Assembly (NCBI GenBank): GCA_002422065.1
Contig: DITO01000229.1
Coordinates: 234-10,364 of the forward strand
DNA length: 10,131 nt
Source of the DNA: Erysipelotrichaceae bacterium UBA6182
GTDB lineage: Bacteria > Bacillota_I > Bacilli_A > Erysipelotrichales > Erysipelotrichaceae
Direction of reading: 5' to 3'
Part shown: piece by piece, positions 1-6,369 of the stretch
Numbering within the stretch: position 1 is the first letter of the stretch
Layout: every line of letters starts with the position of its first letter
The notes under the pieces: generated by a model
Database searches by the model: none
Told to the model about the DNA's origin: nothing
The model's input: only the letters and a program-made list of their open reading frames with translations
Program-made: the position numbers and the translations under genes

Positions 1-864
1 GGATTAAATCTTGGTGGTGGTAAAGCAGTGATTATTGGTAATTCAAAAAAACTGAGATCGGATACTGTACGTCGTGAAGCGTTTTGGCGCTCATTTGGTC
101 GATATGTAGAATCTCTTGGAGGACGTTATATTACAGCAGAAGATGTTGGAACAACTCCTCATGATATGAGTTTAGTTAAAATGGAAACAAATCATGTTGT
201 TGGTCTTCCTTCAACAAGTGGTGATCCTTCTCCTTTTACTGCTTATGGTGTTTTCAAAGGAATTAAAGCAAGTCTTAAAGAAGTCTATGGTACTGGTAAA
301 CTTCAAGGTCGATGTGTTGCTATTCAAGGTGTTGGAGCTGTTGGTGGCCATTTAGCTCGATTGTTACATGATGAAGGAGCTAAACTTTATATCACCGACA
401 TGGATATGGAACGATGTGAAGAAATTGCTAGAGAAACAGGTGCAACCATTGTAGAACCTTCTAAAATATACAGTGTTGATTGTGATGTGTTCTCGCCTTG
501 TGCTTTAGGTGCAGTCATCAACAATGAAACTATTCCTCAGTTTAAATGTAAGATTATTGCGGGAGCAGCTAATAACGTATTAAAAGATAGTGATATCCAT
601 GGTCCAAAAATCCATGAGTTAGGTTTTGTATATGCACCAGATTATGTTATTAATGCTGGTGGACTTATTAATGTATATCAAGAACTACTTGGATATGATA
701 AAGATCAAGCACTTAAGAAAATTGATGAAATTTATGATCGTGTAAGAGAAATTATTCGTACATCACGTGATACAGATACCCCATCTTATTTAGTCGCTGA
801 TCGCATGGCAGAAAACCGCATCAATATGATGAGAAATATTAATTCAATTTACGTTAAAAAATAA
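1..864 (+). CDS. bcd: Leucine/branched-chain amino acid dehydrogenase (5' end outside window)
   Basis: NAD-dependent oxidative deamination of leucine, valine or isoleucine to the 2-oxoacid, in the cytoplasm. The reading frame is open from base 1, so the gene begins upstream; a GTG at 28 lies inside the conserved catalytic motif and cannot be the true start. The visible 287 residues begin with GLNLGGGKAVI, whose lysine (fragment residue 8) matches the catalytic Lys of Glu/Leu/Phe/Val dehydrogenases. Next come RYITAEDVGTT (Asp48), the Rossmann dinucleotide loop GVGAVGG (about 110-116), PCALGA, IAGAANN and YAPDYVINAGG. These blocks resemble Bacillus leucine dehydrogenase more than glutamate dehydrogenase. 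About 80 N-terminal residues should be missing, judging from family length. The stop is 14 bases before the ferredoxin subunit gene with no terminator between, so it is co-transcribed with the oxidoreductase that would use its product. Substrate preference among branched-chain amino acids cannot be read from the sequence. Confidence 0.93.
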   Translation, partial: GLNLGGGKAVIIGNSKKLRSDTVRREAFWRSFGRYVESLGGRYITAEDVGTTPHDMSLVKMETNHVVGLPSTSGDPSPFTAYGVFKGIKASLKEVYGTGKLQGRCVAIQGVGAVGGHLARLLHDEGAKLYITDMDMERCEEIARETGATIVEPSKIYSVDCDVFSPCALGAVINNETIPQFKCKIIAGAANNVLKDSDIHGPKIHELGFVYAPDYVINAGGLINVYQELLGYDKDQALKKIDEIYDRVREIIRTSRDTDTPSYLVADRMAENRINMMRNINSIYVKK

Positions 865-878
865 AGGGAGGGATTAAC

Positions 879-1100
879 ATGCCCAAAGGCAAAGTAACCT
901 TTGAAGAAGCGTTATGTAAGGGATGTGAACTGTGTGTTCATGCTTGTCCAAAGAAAATATTAAAACTTGATGGTCAACGTGTGAATGCTAATGGATATAA
1001 AGTAGCCATTATCTTTGATCCGGAAGAATGTATTGCGTGTGGTCTATGTGCAATGTTCTGTCCTGATACAGTGATTACCGTTGAGAGGTTAGCACAATGA
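879..1100 (+). CDS. 2-oxoacid:ferredoxin oxidoreductase, 2x[4Fe-4S] ferredoxin subunit (delta)
   Basis: Small iron-sulfur subunit of 73 residues that passes electrons from the TPP-containing core of the 2-oxoacid oxidoreductase to external ferredoxin. It has two classical CxxCxxCxxxCP clusters: Cys13, 16, 19, 23 and Cys51, 54, 57, 61, each last Cys followed by Pro, enough to ligate two [4Fe-4S] clusters. The ATG at 879 follows a very strong Shine-Dalgarno run (865-872, containing GGAGG) by 7 bases. Its stop overlaps the start of the alpha gene in an ATGA tetranucleotide (1097-1100), which suggests translational coupling. The gene order ferredoxin-alpha-beta-gamma is typical of four-subunit VOR/KOR enzymes, and this context assigns it as a dedicated subunit rather than a free ferredoxin. 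Confidence 0.93.
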   Translation: MPKGKVTFEEALCKGCELCVHACPKKILKLDGQRVNANGYKVAIIFDPEECIACGLCAMFCPDTVITVERLAQ

Positions 1101-2182
1101 GTAAAGTTGAATTTTTAAAAGGGAATGAGGCAATTGCGAAAGCTGCGCTTAATTATGGGCTTGAAGCATTCTTTGGTTATCCTATCACACCTCAAAATGA
1201 ACTCATTGAAACAATGTCGAATATCATGCCAGCAAATGGTCGCGTTTTTGTGCAAGCAGAAAGCGAAATTGCTGCTATCAATATGGTTTATGGAGCTGCA
1301 GGAGCGGGAGCTCGTGTAATGACATCTTCTTCCTCAGTGGGTATTGCACTCAAACAAGAAGGTATATCTTTCTGTGCTGGATCTGAACTTCCGTGTGTCA
1401 TAGTTTCTGTATCACGTAGTGGTCCTGGTCTTGGAGGAATTTTACCTGCTCAAAGTGACTATCATCAATCTGTTTATGGTGGTGGTAATGGTGACTATAG
1501 AGTAATTGTTTTAGCCCCTGCGAGTGTTCAAGAAGCAGTGGATGATGTCGGAAAAGCATTTGTATTAGCTGAGAAGTATCGCAATCCTACTATGGTACTC
1601 CTTGATGGTGCAATTGCTCAGATGATGGCAAGTGTTAAGTTACCTACAGAGCCACTTCCTTATCCTGATAATACATCATGGGCTGCTAGTGGAGCTGCTA
1701 AAGAGCGTGGGTCACGTAATGTCATTAATTCTTTGTATCTTGATCCTACTAAACTATATGCACACAACCAAAAGTTACATGCAAAATATCGTGAAATAGC
1801 CAAGAATGAAGCATGGCTTATAGATCATCAACCAGAAAGTCATGATGGAGCAATTATTGCTTATGGAACTAGTGCTAAGATTGCTTTAGGTGCTGTTCAA
1901 AGACTTAAAGATGAGCATGGTCTCAATGTGAAGTGTATTCAACTTAGAACTCTATGGCCTTTTCCTAAGCAAGCATTAAAAGAAGCGATTAAAGGAATGA
2001 AATTTGCTTTGGTTGCTGAGATGTCTATGGGACAGCTTTTCCAAGATGTTTTAGCATTTACACGTACTGATACAGTGATTGGTTATGTTGGAAAAGCAGG
2101 TGGAGAAATTATAACGAGTGATGATATTGTCTTAGGTTATCTTGCACAAATGGGAGGTGAACAAATTGAGCACAGTGTTTAA
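1097..2182 (+). CDS. vorB: 2-oxoacid:ferredoxin oxidoreductase alpha subunit (VorB type, 3-methyl-2-oxobutanoate)
   Basis: Alpha subunit (361 residues) of a TPP-dependent 2-oxoacid:ferredoxin oxidoreductase, which converts a 2-oxoacid plus CoA to acyl-CoA, CO2 and reduced ferredoxin. The N-terminal pyrimidine-binding domain carries GNEAIAKAAL (9-18), the hallmark GYPITPQNELIE (27-38) and QAESEIAA (53-60), then TSSSS (76-80) and GPGLGG (109-114). The C-terminal half, from about residue 250 (GAIIAYGTSAK, then QLRTLWPFP), is the transketolase C-terminal-like domain. The length of about 360 fits VorB/KorA proteins and excludes the fused pyruvate enzyme of about 1,200 residues. A GAGAGG ribosome site (1083-1088) lies inside the ferredoxin gene. 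The 3' end overlaps the beta gene by 17 bases. Branched-chain 2-oxoacid specificity is inferred from the upstream leucine dehydrogenase; 2-oxoglutarate remains a possible substrate by sequence alone. Confidence 0.9.
   Translation: MSKVEFLKGNEAIAKAALNYGLEAFFGYPITPQNELIETMSNIMPANGRVFVQAESEIAAINMVYGAAGAGARVMTSSSSVGIALKQEGISFCAGSELPCVIVSVSRSGPGLGGILPAQSDYHQSVYGGGNGDYRVIVLAPASVQEAVDDVGKAFVLAEKYRNPTMVLLDGAIAQMMASVKLPTEPLPYPDNTSWAASGAAKERGSRNVINSLYLDPTKLYAHNQKLHAKYREIAKNEAWLIDHQPESHDGAIIAYGTSAKIALGAVQRLKDEHGLNVKCIQLRTLWPFPKQALKEAIKGMKFALVAEMSMGQLFQDVLAFTRTDTVIGYVGKAGGEIITSDDIVLGYLAQMGGEQIEHSV
2152..2168 (+). promoter_or_regulatory. Ribosome binding site fixing a TTG start for the beta subunit
   Basis: GGGAGGTGA at 2152-2160 is a near-perfect Shine-Dalgarno. 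GGAGG ends 8 bases before a TTG at 2166, so TTG is the likely start. The first possible start in this open frame (TTG at 2142) lies upstream of the Shine-Dalgarno and would add eight residues with no ribosome site of its own. Confidence 0.75.
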
Positions 2183-2915
2183 AAAAACAGGTGGATTAAC
2201 TGATACACCATTCTCTTATTGTCCTGGATGTACTCATGGTATTATTCATCGTCTTGTAGCGGAAGTTCTTGAGGAACTCGGAATTCTTGATCGCAGTATA
2301 ACCATTGCATCGGTGGGTTGCTCAGTTTTTGCTTATGATTACTTTAATACTGATGCCCTACAATCACCTCATGGTCGTGCACCTGCGGTAGCAACAGGAG
2401 TGAAGCGTATGCATCCTGATAAGATTGTCTTTACATATCAAGGTGATGGAGATTTAGCTTCAATTGGTGCAGCTGAGATCATCCATGCAGCAAATCGTAA
2501 TGAGAATATTACAGTGATCTTTGTCAACAACGCTATTTATGGAATGACTGGTGGTCAAATGGCACCAACAACTTTATATAACCAAGTCACAACAACCACA
2601 CCTCTTGGCCGTGAAGCTATAAGTGGTGCTCCGCTTAAAATGAGTGAGATGATTGCTACAATGGAACATATTGCTTATGTTGAACGTTGTATGGCTGCAG
2701 ATGGACCAAGTATCATGAAAACTAAAAGAGCAATACGTAAAGCATTTGAGTGCCAAATGAATAATGAAGGTTTCTCAATGATTGAAGTATTATCCTCTTG
2801 TAATATTGGATGGAAGTTATCTCCAGTGGAATCATTGAATTACATTAAGAATACTATGACTCAAACTTTTCCTTTAGGAGTGTTTAGGGAGCGTAAAAAT
2901 GAAACCAACCATTAA
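2166..2915 (+). CDS. 2-oxoacid:ferredoxin oxidoreductase beta subunit (TPP-binding)
   Basis: Catalytic beta subunit, 249 residues from the TTG at 2166, chosen for the Shine-Dalgarno at 2152-2160. It holds the TPP diphosphate site and, with alpha, forms the active site. Visible motifs are YCPGC (18-22), VGCSVF (50-55), GRAPAVATGVKR (70-81), GDGD (93-96) followed by NN (121-122), the TPP-Mg signature, and GMTGGQMAPTT (126-136). Cys19, Cys22, Cys52 and Cys212 (in SSCNIGW) sit where this family ligates the proximal [4Fe-4S] cluster; that assignment is by family pattern. The gene overlaps alpha by 17 bases at its start and gamma by 17 bases at its end, so the three core subunits are probably translated in a coupled way. 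It could equally be annotated as KorB; only context points to branched-chain substrates. Confidence 0.9.
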   Translation: MSTVFKKTGGLTDTPFSYCPGCTHGIIHRLVAEVLEELGILDRSITIASVGCSVFAYDYFNTDALQSPHGRAPAVATGVKRMHPDKIVFTYQGDGDLASIGAAEIIHAANRNENITVIFVNNAIYGMTGGQMAPTTLYNQVTTTTPLGREAISGAPLKMSEMIATMEHIAYVERCMAADGPSIMKTKRAIRKAFECQMNNEGFSMIEVLSSCNIGWKLSPVESLNYIKNTMTQTFPLGVFRERKNETNH

Positions 2916-3420
2916 ATTAGTCTGTGCAGGATTTGGTGGTCAAGGGGTACTTTCTGTAGGTCAACTGATTGGAATGTGTGGTATAGAACTCGGATATGAT
3001 GTGAGTTGGATGCCTTCATATGGACCTGAGATGCGTGGAGGTACTGCAAACTGTCATGTTGTTTTATCTAATATAGGTCAATCACCATTTATTGGTAAAG
3101 ATATGACTCATGCTCTACTAATGAATGATGCTGCTTTTAATAAATTCAAACCATTGATTAATGATGACACATCAGTAGTGATTCATACTGGTTTAATACA
3201 TCAACATTATCCAGGATGTGATTTCTCAGCCTTAGCCCACGAACATGGTGTGGACAAAAGCATGAATATGATTGCGTTTGGAATGCTTGTGAAAAGTTTA
3301 GGTTGGGATGAAAACTTAGGATATAAAGTGATGAAAAGCAAATTCAAAGGATTATCTAAGTCTCTCATAGAAAATAATGAAAAAGCATTTAGATTAGGAT
3401 TCACACACGAAAGTGTGTGA
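2899..3420 (+). CDS. 2-oxoacid:ferredoxin oxidoreductase gamma subunit
   Basis: Gamma subunit (173 residues) of the same oxidoreductase, matching the pyruvate/ketoisovalerate oxidoreductase catalytic-domain fold. The family-defining GFGGQGVLS lies at residues 11-19, followed by SYGPEMRGGTANCHVVLS (40-57), which in relatives helps form the CoA/active-site interface. Length is normal for a free-standing gamma subunit. The ATG at 2899 follows AGGGAG (2886-2891) by 7 bases and lies inside the beta gene. This is the last gene of the operon: its final codons, for GFTHESV and stop, are built into the transcription terminator at 3398-3423. The downstream sortase gene has its own promoter-like sequence and an unrelated function. 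Confidence 0.92.
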   Translation: MKPTIKLVCAGFGGQGVLSVGQLIGMCGIELGYDVSWMPSYGPEMRGGTANCHVVLSNIGQSPFIGKDMTHALLMNDAAFNKFKPLINDDTSVVIHTGLIHQHYPGCDFSALAHEHGVDKSMNMIAFGMLVKSLGWDENLGYKVMKSKFKGLSKSLIENNEKAFRLGFTHESV

Positions 3421-3430
3421 ATCTTTTATT
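3398..3430 (+). terminator. Intrinsic terminator overlapping the end of the gamma subunit gene
   Basis: GATTCACACAC (3398-3408) pairs perfectly over 11 bp with GTGTGTGAATC (3413-3423) across a GAAA tetraloop. TTTTATT follows. The stop codon (3418-3420) lies inside the right arm, so the hairpin forms partly from coding sequence. Confidence 0.88.
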
Positions 3431-3446
3431 TGTGTCTTAAATTATA

Positions 3447-3452
3447 TATAAT
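3447..3452 (+). promoter_or_regulatory. -10 box of the sortase gene, possibly giving a leaderless mRNA
   Basis: A consensus TATAAT occupies 3447-3452 in an AT run. A start 7 bases downstream of the hexamer falls exactly on the A of the ATG at 3459. No convincing -35 is present at normal spacing, since that position is the T-tract of the preceding terminator. No Shine-Dalgarno lies between this box and the ATG. Confidence 0.5.
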
Positions 3453-3458
3453 AGATTC

Positions 3459-4301
3459 ATGAACAATGAAGAAATTATCACTGAACAAGAAAACGAAAGT
3501 AAACTTGTTGCTAAACCGAAAAAGAAAATTAGTTTAAATACCATTATTCGCTCTATTGGTATTCTTTTAATTGTGATTGCAGCAGGTCTTTATGGGTATG
3601 AATATTACCTGACTTTTGTTAATCAACAAGACCTTAATGAAGTTATTGAACTCATGGATGTTCGTGATGAAATTAGAGATCGTCTTATTGAAGATAATCC
3701 AGATTTAGACTTTGAAGAGATTGAGCGATTATCTCTTGCTCAGCTTCATCAGCAATTCACAGCTATCAATAGTGACTATGTAGGTTGGATAGTTATCAAT
3801 GGTACAAAAGTAAATTATCCTTTTGTCTTGGGTAATGATAATTCTTATTACCTTACACACAACTTTCAGAATCGATCTTTAAAACATGGTGCTATATTTA
3901 TGGATTATCGTAACCAAGCTGATTTTTCGGATCGACATATTGTCTTATACGGGCATGCTATGCGAGATCAATCAATGTTTGGTTCTATCGACTTATATAA
4001 GAATCGATCATATTATAATAATCACTCTCAAATTGAGATTAGGTTAAAAAATGAAACTAGAATCTACAAAATATTCTCAGCTTATCAAGTTGATGCTACG
4101 ATTACGAGATTAAATGTCCCGGCAAACAATCGAAGTATGAGTAGTTTAATAGAATTATTTGAAGCACGCTCAATTTATGATACTAACACAGATTTTTCTA
4201 ATAAAGACCACATCCTTACACTAGTATCATGTACAGATGATGTCGATAATGGACGTATCATCGTTCATGCTGTACTTCAATCTGTCAACACAAACCCATA
4301 A
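3459..4301 (+). CDS. srtB: Class B sortase, membrane-anchored transpeptidase
   Basis: Cysteine transpeptidase of 280 residues that would attach a sorted surface protein to the peptidoglycan or to another subunit. A polar, Lys-rich cytoplasmic N-terminus (1-30) is followed by one hydrophobic segment (about 31-48), an acidic helical linker (55-98) and the catalytic domain. Class B features are NSDYVGWIVINGTKVNYPFV (104-123), YYLTHNF, GAIFMDYRN, the catalytic His166 in YGHAMRDQSMF, Cys258 in LTLVSCTDD and Arg266 in NGRIIVHAV. The signal anchor places the active domain outside the cell. The ATG at 3459 is the only sensible start, because an in-frame stop lies at 3438, but it has no Shine-Dalgarno. 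The gene stands alone between terminators, and none of the visible proteins carries a C-terminal sorting signal, so its substrate is encoded elsewhere. The class is secure; a haem-uptake, pilus or general role cannot be decided here. Confidence 0.93.
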   Translation: MNNEEIITEQENESKLVAKPKKKISLNTIIRSIGILLIVIAAGLYGYEYYLTFVNQQDLNEVIELMDVRDEIRDRLIEDNPDLDFEEIERLSLAQLHQQFTAINSDYVGWIVINGTKVNYPFVLGNDNSYYLTHNFQNRSLKHGAIFMDYRNQADFSDRHIVLYGHAMRDQSMFGSIDLYKNRSYYNNHSQIEIRLKNETRIYKIFSAYQVDATITRLNVPANNRSMSSLIELFEARSIYDTNTDFSNKDHILTLVSCTDDVDNGRIIVHAVLQSVNTNP

Positions 4302-4307
4302 GATTAG

Positions 4308-4342
4308 AAACACCACCTTACAAAGATTGCAAGGTGGTGTTT
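4308..4342. terminator. Hairpin between convergent genes, probable bidirectional terminator
   Basis: AAACACCACCTT (4308-4319) pairs perfectly over 12 bp with AAGGTGGTGTTT (4331-4342). The 11-base loop can extend the stem by three more pairs beyond an A-C mismatch. It starts 6 bases after the sortase stop and lies 24 bases from the stop of the opposing gene. T-tracts beyond the stem are short on both sides. Confidence 0.75.
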
Positions 4343-4366
4343 AAGTTTATTAATGATAAATGATTG

Positions 4367-4708
4367 TTATTTTAGATGAGTATATTTAATGTTCTTACCT
4401 TTCGCAAGTTCAATAGGATACTTAAGACGATTACGAACCATCTTACGCTCTAGAGCTGCTAAAAGGTCTACATCATAGAGTGATGCAAATCTTAAAACAA
4501 AAAATAAACTATCAACGATTTCATCTTCGATAACTTCACGTTGATTTTTGAACATATCCATAATTTGCTCATCACTTTGAAAACGAAATAATGCTAGTAG
4601 TTCATTGGCTTCAGTTGAAAGTCCTATAGCAAGTTCTTTTGGTGAATGATACTGATCCCAATCTCTTTCACTGCAAAATTCATCAATTATCTTCATTAGT
4701 TTATCCAT
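4367..4708 (-). CDS. MazG-fold nucleotide pyrophosphohydrolase, dCTPase (DCTPP1/RS21-C6)-like
   Basis: Small all-alpha NTP pyrophosphatase of 113 residues, expected to hydrolyse a (d)NTP, plausibly dCTP or a modified form, to the monophosphate and pyrophosphate as a house-cleaning enzyme. The start FCSERDWDQYHSPKELAIGLSTE (11-33) resembles the human DCTPP1 N-terminus. Metal-binding acidic residues are Glu33 and Glu36 on one helix and Glu63 and Asp66 (EDEIVDSLFFVLRFA) on the other. The C-terminal KYP...KGKNIKYTHL block is typical of this subgroup and rarer in housekeeping MazG. Length fits a single-domain member. The ATG follows AGGAG on the minus strand (about 4716-4720) by a normal spacing. 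It is divergent from the flavoprotein at 4797 and convergent with the sortase, so it is a single-gene unit. Its pyrophosphate product could be a substrate of the pyrophosphatase at 6370, but the two are not co-transcribed. Confidence 0.87.
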   Translation of the reverse strand: MDKLMKIIDEFCSERDWDQYHSPKELAIGLSTEANELLALFRFQSDEQIMDMFKNQREVIEDEIVDSLFFVLRFASLYDVDLLAALERKMVRNRLKYPIELAKGKNIKYTHLK

Positions 4709-4748
4709 AGTAATTCTCCTATGAGTATTCTTTCATAGTCGCATGGCA

Positions 4749-4778
4749 CTGTCAATTTATAATAAACAAACGTATAAT
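4749..4778 (+). promoter_or_regulatory. Candidate sigma-A promoter for the CoA-disulfide reductase
   Basis: TATAAT at 4773-4778 is preceded by CTGTCA (4749-4754, 4 of 6 matches to TTGACA) with an 18-base spacer. A second TATAAT occurs at 4758-4763 without a good -35. Use of the downstream box would leave only about 12 leader bases, just including the ribosome site; use of the upstream box would leave about 27. Confidence 0.5.
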
Positions 4779-4796
4779 AAAGTTAGAGGTGAATTT

Positions 4797-6122
4797 ATGA
4801 CAACAATTATCATAGGCGGGGTTGCAGCAGGAATGAGTGTTGCAGCTAAGTTAAAAAGAGAACTACCGCAAGAAACTATTATTGTTCTTGAGATGACAGA
4901 CACAATCTCTTATGGTGCGTGTGGACTACCTTATTATGTCTCAACAGAAAATCCAGATCGTTCTAAAATGAATATTCGTAGTGTTAAACAGATGATTGAT
5001 TCAGGGATTGATGTACGTATCTTTCATGAAGTGAAACATGTCGACACACATAATAAAATAGTGTCAGGAATAAACAAAGATGAATCATTTTCGCTTCAAT
5101 ATGATCGTTTAGTCATAGCGAGTGGAGCATCACCAATTGTTCCAAAAATGTCATCAATGCCAGTAGATAAAGTGTTTACATTAAAAACACTTGATGATGG
5201 GGAGCGTCTAAAACAAGCTTACTCGAAAGCGAAAAGAATTGGAATTATTGGTGGAGGTTATATTGGACTAGAGCTTGTGGAAGCTGCCGTTCATTTAGGA
5301 AAAGAAGTTGTTGTTTTTGAAAAGGCAAACAGACTTATGAATGCTTTTGACCCTGAGTTTTCTACGATGGTTTATGATGAACTCATTAGAAACAAAGTGG
5401 AAGTCTATACCGATGAATCATTTGTTGATATTAAAGAGACAGATGATGGATTAACGATTATCACAGATAAGCGAGAAGTTGATGTTGATATATTAGTTTT
5501 ATCATTAGGTATTCGTCCTAATACTTCATTTTTAAAGGACTCTAATGTTGAACTTGCATCTAATGGGGCAGTCCTTGTAGATACATACATGAAAACTAAC
5601 ATCGAGAATATTTACGCAGCAGGGGATTGTAGCGTGGTTACTCATATGATTACCAATGAACAACGTTATTTACCGCTTGGTACCAATGCTAATAAACAAG
5701 GTCGTAATGCTGCTGAGATTATTGCAGGGGAAGAAAGTCCATATCCTTATGCCTTAGGGTCTGCAATGATTCGAGTGTGTGGACTTGAGTTTGCGAAAAC
5801 AGGTTTAAGTGAGCAAGAAGCAAAGGCCGCAAATATCAATGTTGTGACAACCTTTGTAACTTCACATGATCATCCACGTTATTATCCTAATGCTACAGAT
5901 GTTCATATTAAGTTAGTGGCTGATGCTTCTTCAGGAGTTCTTTTAGGAGCACAACTTGCAGGTGAAAAGAATGCTGCAATACGCTCCCATGCTTATAGTG
6001 TTGCGATTAGTGCAAAAATGACTGCTAAGATGTATGCCAACATTGATTTAGGGTATGCTCCTCCATTTGCTACGACCTATGATGTTACTCAGATAGCAGC
6101 CCAAACTATCAAAGTAAAATAA
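4797..6122 (+). CDS. cdr: CoA-disulfide reductase-type FAD/NAD(P)H flavoprotein
   Basis: Flavin-dependent pyridine nucleotide oxidoreductase of 441 residues, of the single-cysteine CoA-disulfide reductase / NADH oxidase / persulfide reductase group, acting in the cytoplasm on thiol disulfides, persulfides or oxygen. The FAD-binding loop IIGGVAAGMS (5-14) is followed by redox-active Cys42 in SYGACGLPYY (39-47), the NAD(P)H Rossmann loop GIIGGGYIGLE (149-159), the second FAD contact NIYAAGDC (271-278), RYYPNA (361-366) and the C-terminal dimer-interface block GYAPPF (419-424). The paired tyrosines of RYYPNA and YAPPF favour CoA-disulfide reductase over NADH oxidase. The ATG at 4797 is chosen because AGAGGTGA (4785-4792) precedes it and the glycine-rich loop then begins at the usual distance; the ATG at 4743 would add 18 unconserved residues and lies upstream of the promoter. 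No rhodanese domain follows, unlike the paralogue at the right edge. The exact substrate is not certain. Confidence 0.88.
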   Translation: MTTIIIGGVAAGMSVAAKLKRELPQETIIVLEMTDTISYGACGLPYYVSTENPDRSKMNIRSVKQMIDSGIDVRIFHEVKHVDTHNKIVSGINKDESFSLQYDRLVIASGASPIVPKMSSMPVDKVFTLKTLDDGERLKQAYSKAKRIGIIGGGYIGLELVEAAVHLGKEVVVFEKANRLMNAFDPEFSTMVYDELIRNKVEVYTDESFVDIKETDDGLTIITDKREVDVDILVLSLGIRPNTSFLKDSNVELASNGAVLVDTYMKTNIENIYAAGDCSVVTHMITNEQRYLPLGTNANKQGRNAAEIIAGEESPYPYALGSAMIRVCGLEFAKTGLSEQEAKAANINVVTTFVTSHDHPRYYPNATDVHIKLVADASSGVLLGAQLAGEKNAAIRSHAYSVAISAKMTAKMYANIDLGYAPPFATTYDVTQIAAQTIKVK

Positions 6123-6369
6123 TGATTTGTAACTAATACTTTAAAAGTATTCAAGTATGATTTCAATCTACTGTTTTTACACTACCCTTTATCATATTAT
6201 CGAAAATTTGTGATTGTGAGCAAGGGATTAAAATGTTAATATTGAAATGATATTATTGTAGGTTTGAAATGATGTTTTTATCTTTTAATAAACCATAACC
6301 TTGCATTTAATCACTGTCATTTTTGATAAGAAGGTTTTGGAGCAAAGTAAAAATCATGAAGGAGTCACC
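6123..6369. other. Noncoding gap of 247 bases with a direct repeat
   Basis: No convincing gene is present. A short AT-only hairpin (AATACTT 6135-6141 with AAGTATT 6145-6151, 3-base loop) follows the flavoprotein gene but has no T-tract next to it, so it is at best a weak terminator. The 10-base word TTGAAATGAT occurs twice, at 6242-6251 and 6264-6273, 22 bases (about two helical turns) apart. The promoter of the pyrophosphatase should lie here, but several weak -35/-10 pairs compete and none stands out. No known riboswitch consensus was recognised. Confidence 0.5.
6242..6273 (+). repeat. Direct repeat TTGAAATGAT upstream of the pyrophosphatase
   Basis: Two identical 10-base copies (6242-6251 and 6264-6273) are spaced 22 bases start to start, a same-face arrangement. 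They lie about 100-130 bases before the ATG at 6370. This could be a regulator site, or a chance repeat in AT-rich DNA. Confidence 0.4.

Noticed and set aside
28..30. GTG as start codon of the leucine dehydrogenase
   Set aside because: The frame is open to base 1 and the residues before and after it form the catalytic GGGKAVI motif, so the gene begins outside the window.
4750..4755. TTGACA on the minus strand as a -35 box for the MazG-like gene
   Set aside because: It matches the consensus, but no reasonable -10 hexamer lies 16-18 bases downstream; the nearest candidates are at about 13 and 21 bases.
4743..4796. N-terminal extension of the flavoprotein from an ATG at 4743
   Set aside because: It would lie upstream of the predicted -10 box, lacks a ribosome site and adds residues ahead of the FAD loop that the family does not have.
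6135..6151. AATACTT/AAGTATT hairpin as terminator of the flavoprotein gene
   Set aside because: The stem is only seven pairs with a single G-C pair, has a 3-base loop and lacks a T-tract directly after it.
6301..6369. N-terminal extension of the pyrophosphatase from a TTG at 6301
   Set aside because: GAAGGAG sits directly before the ATG at 6370, and the DHH motif is then at the expected distance from the N-terminus.
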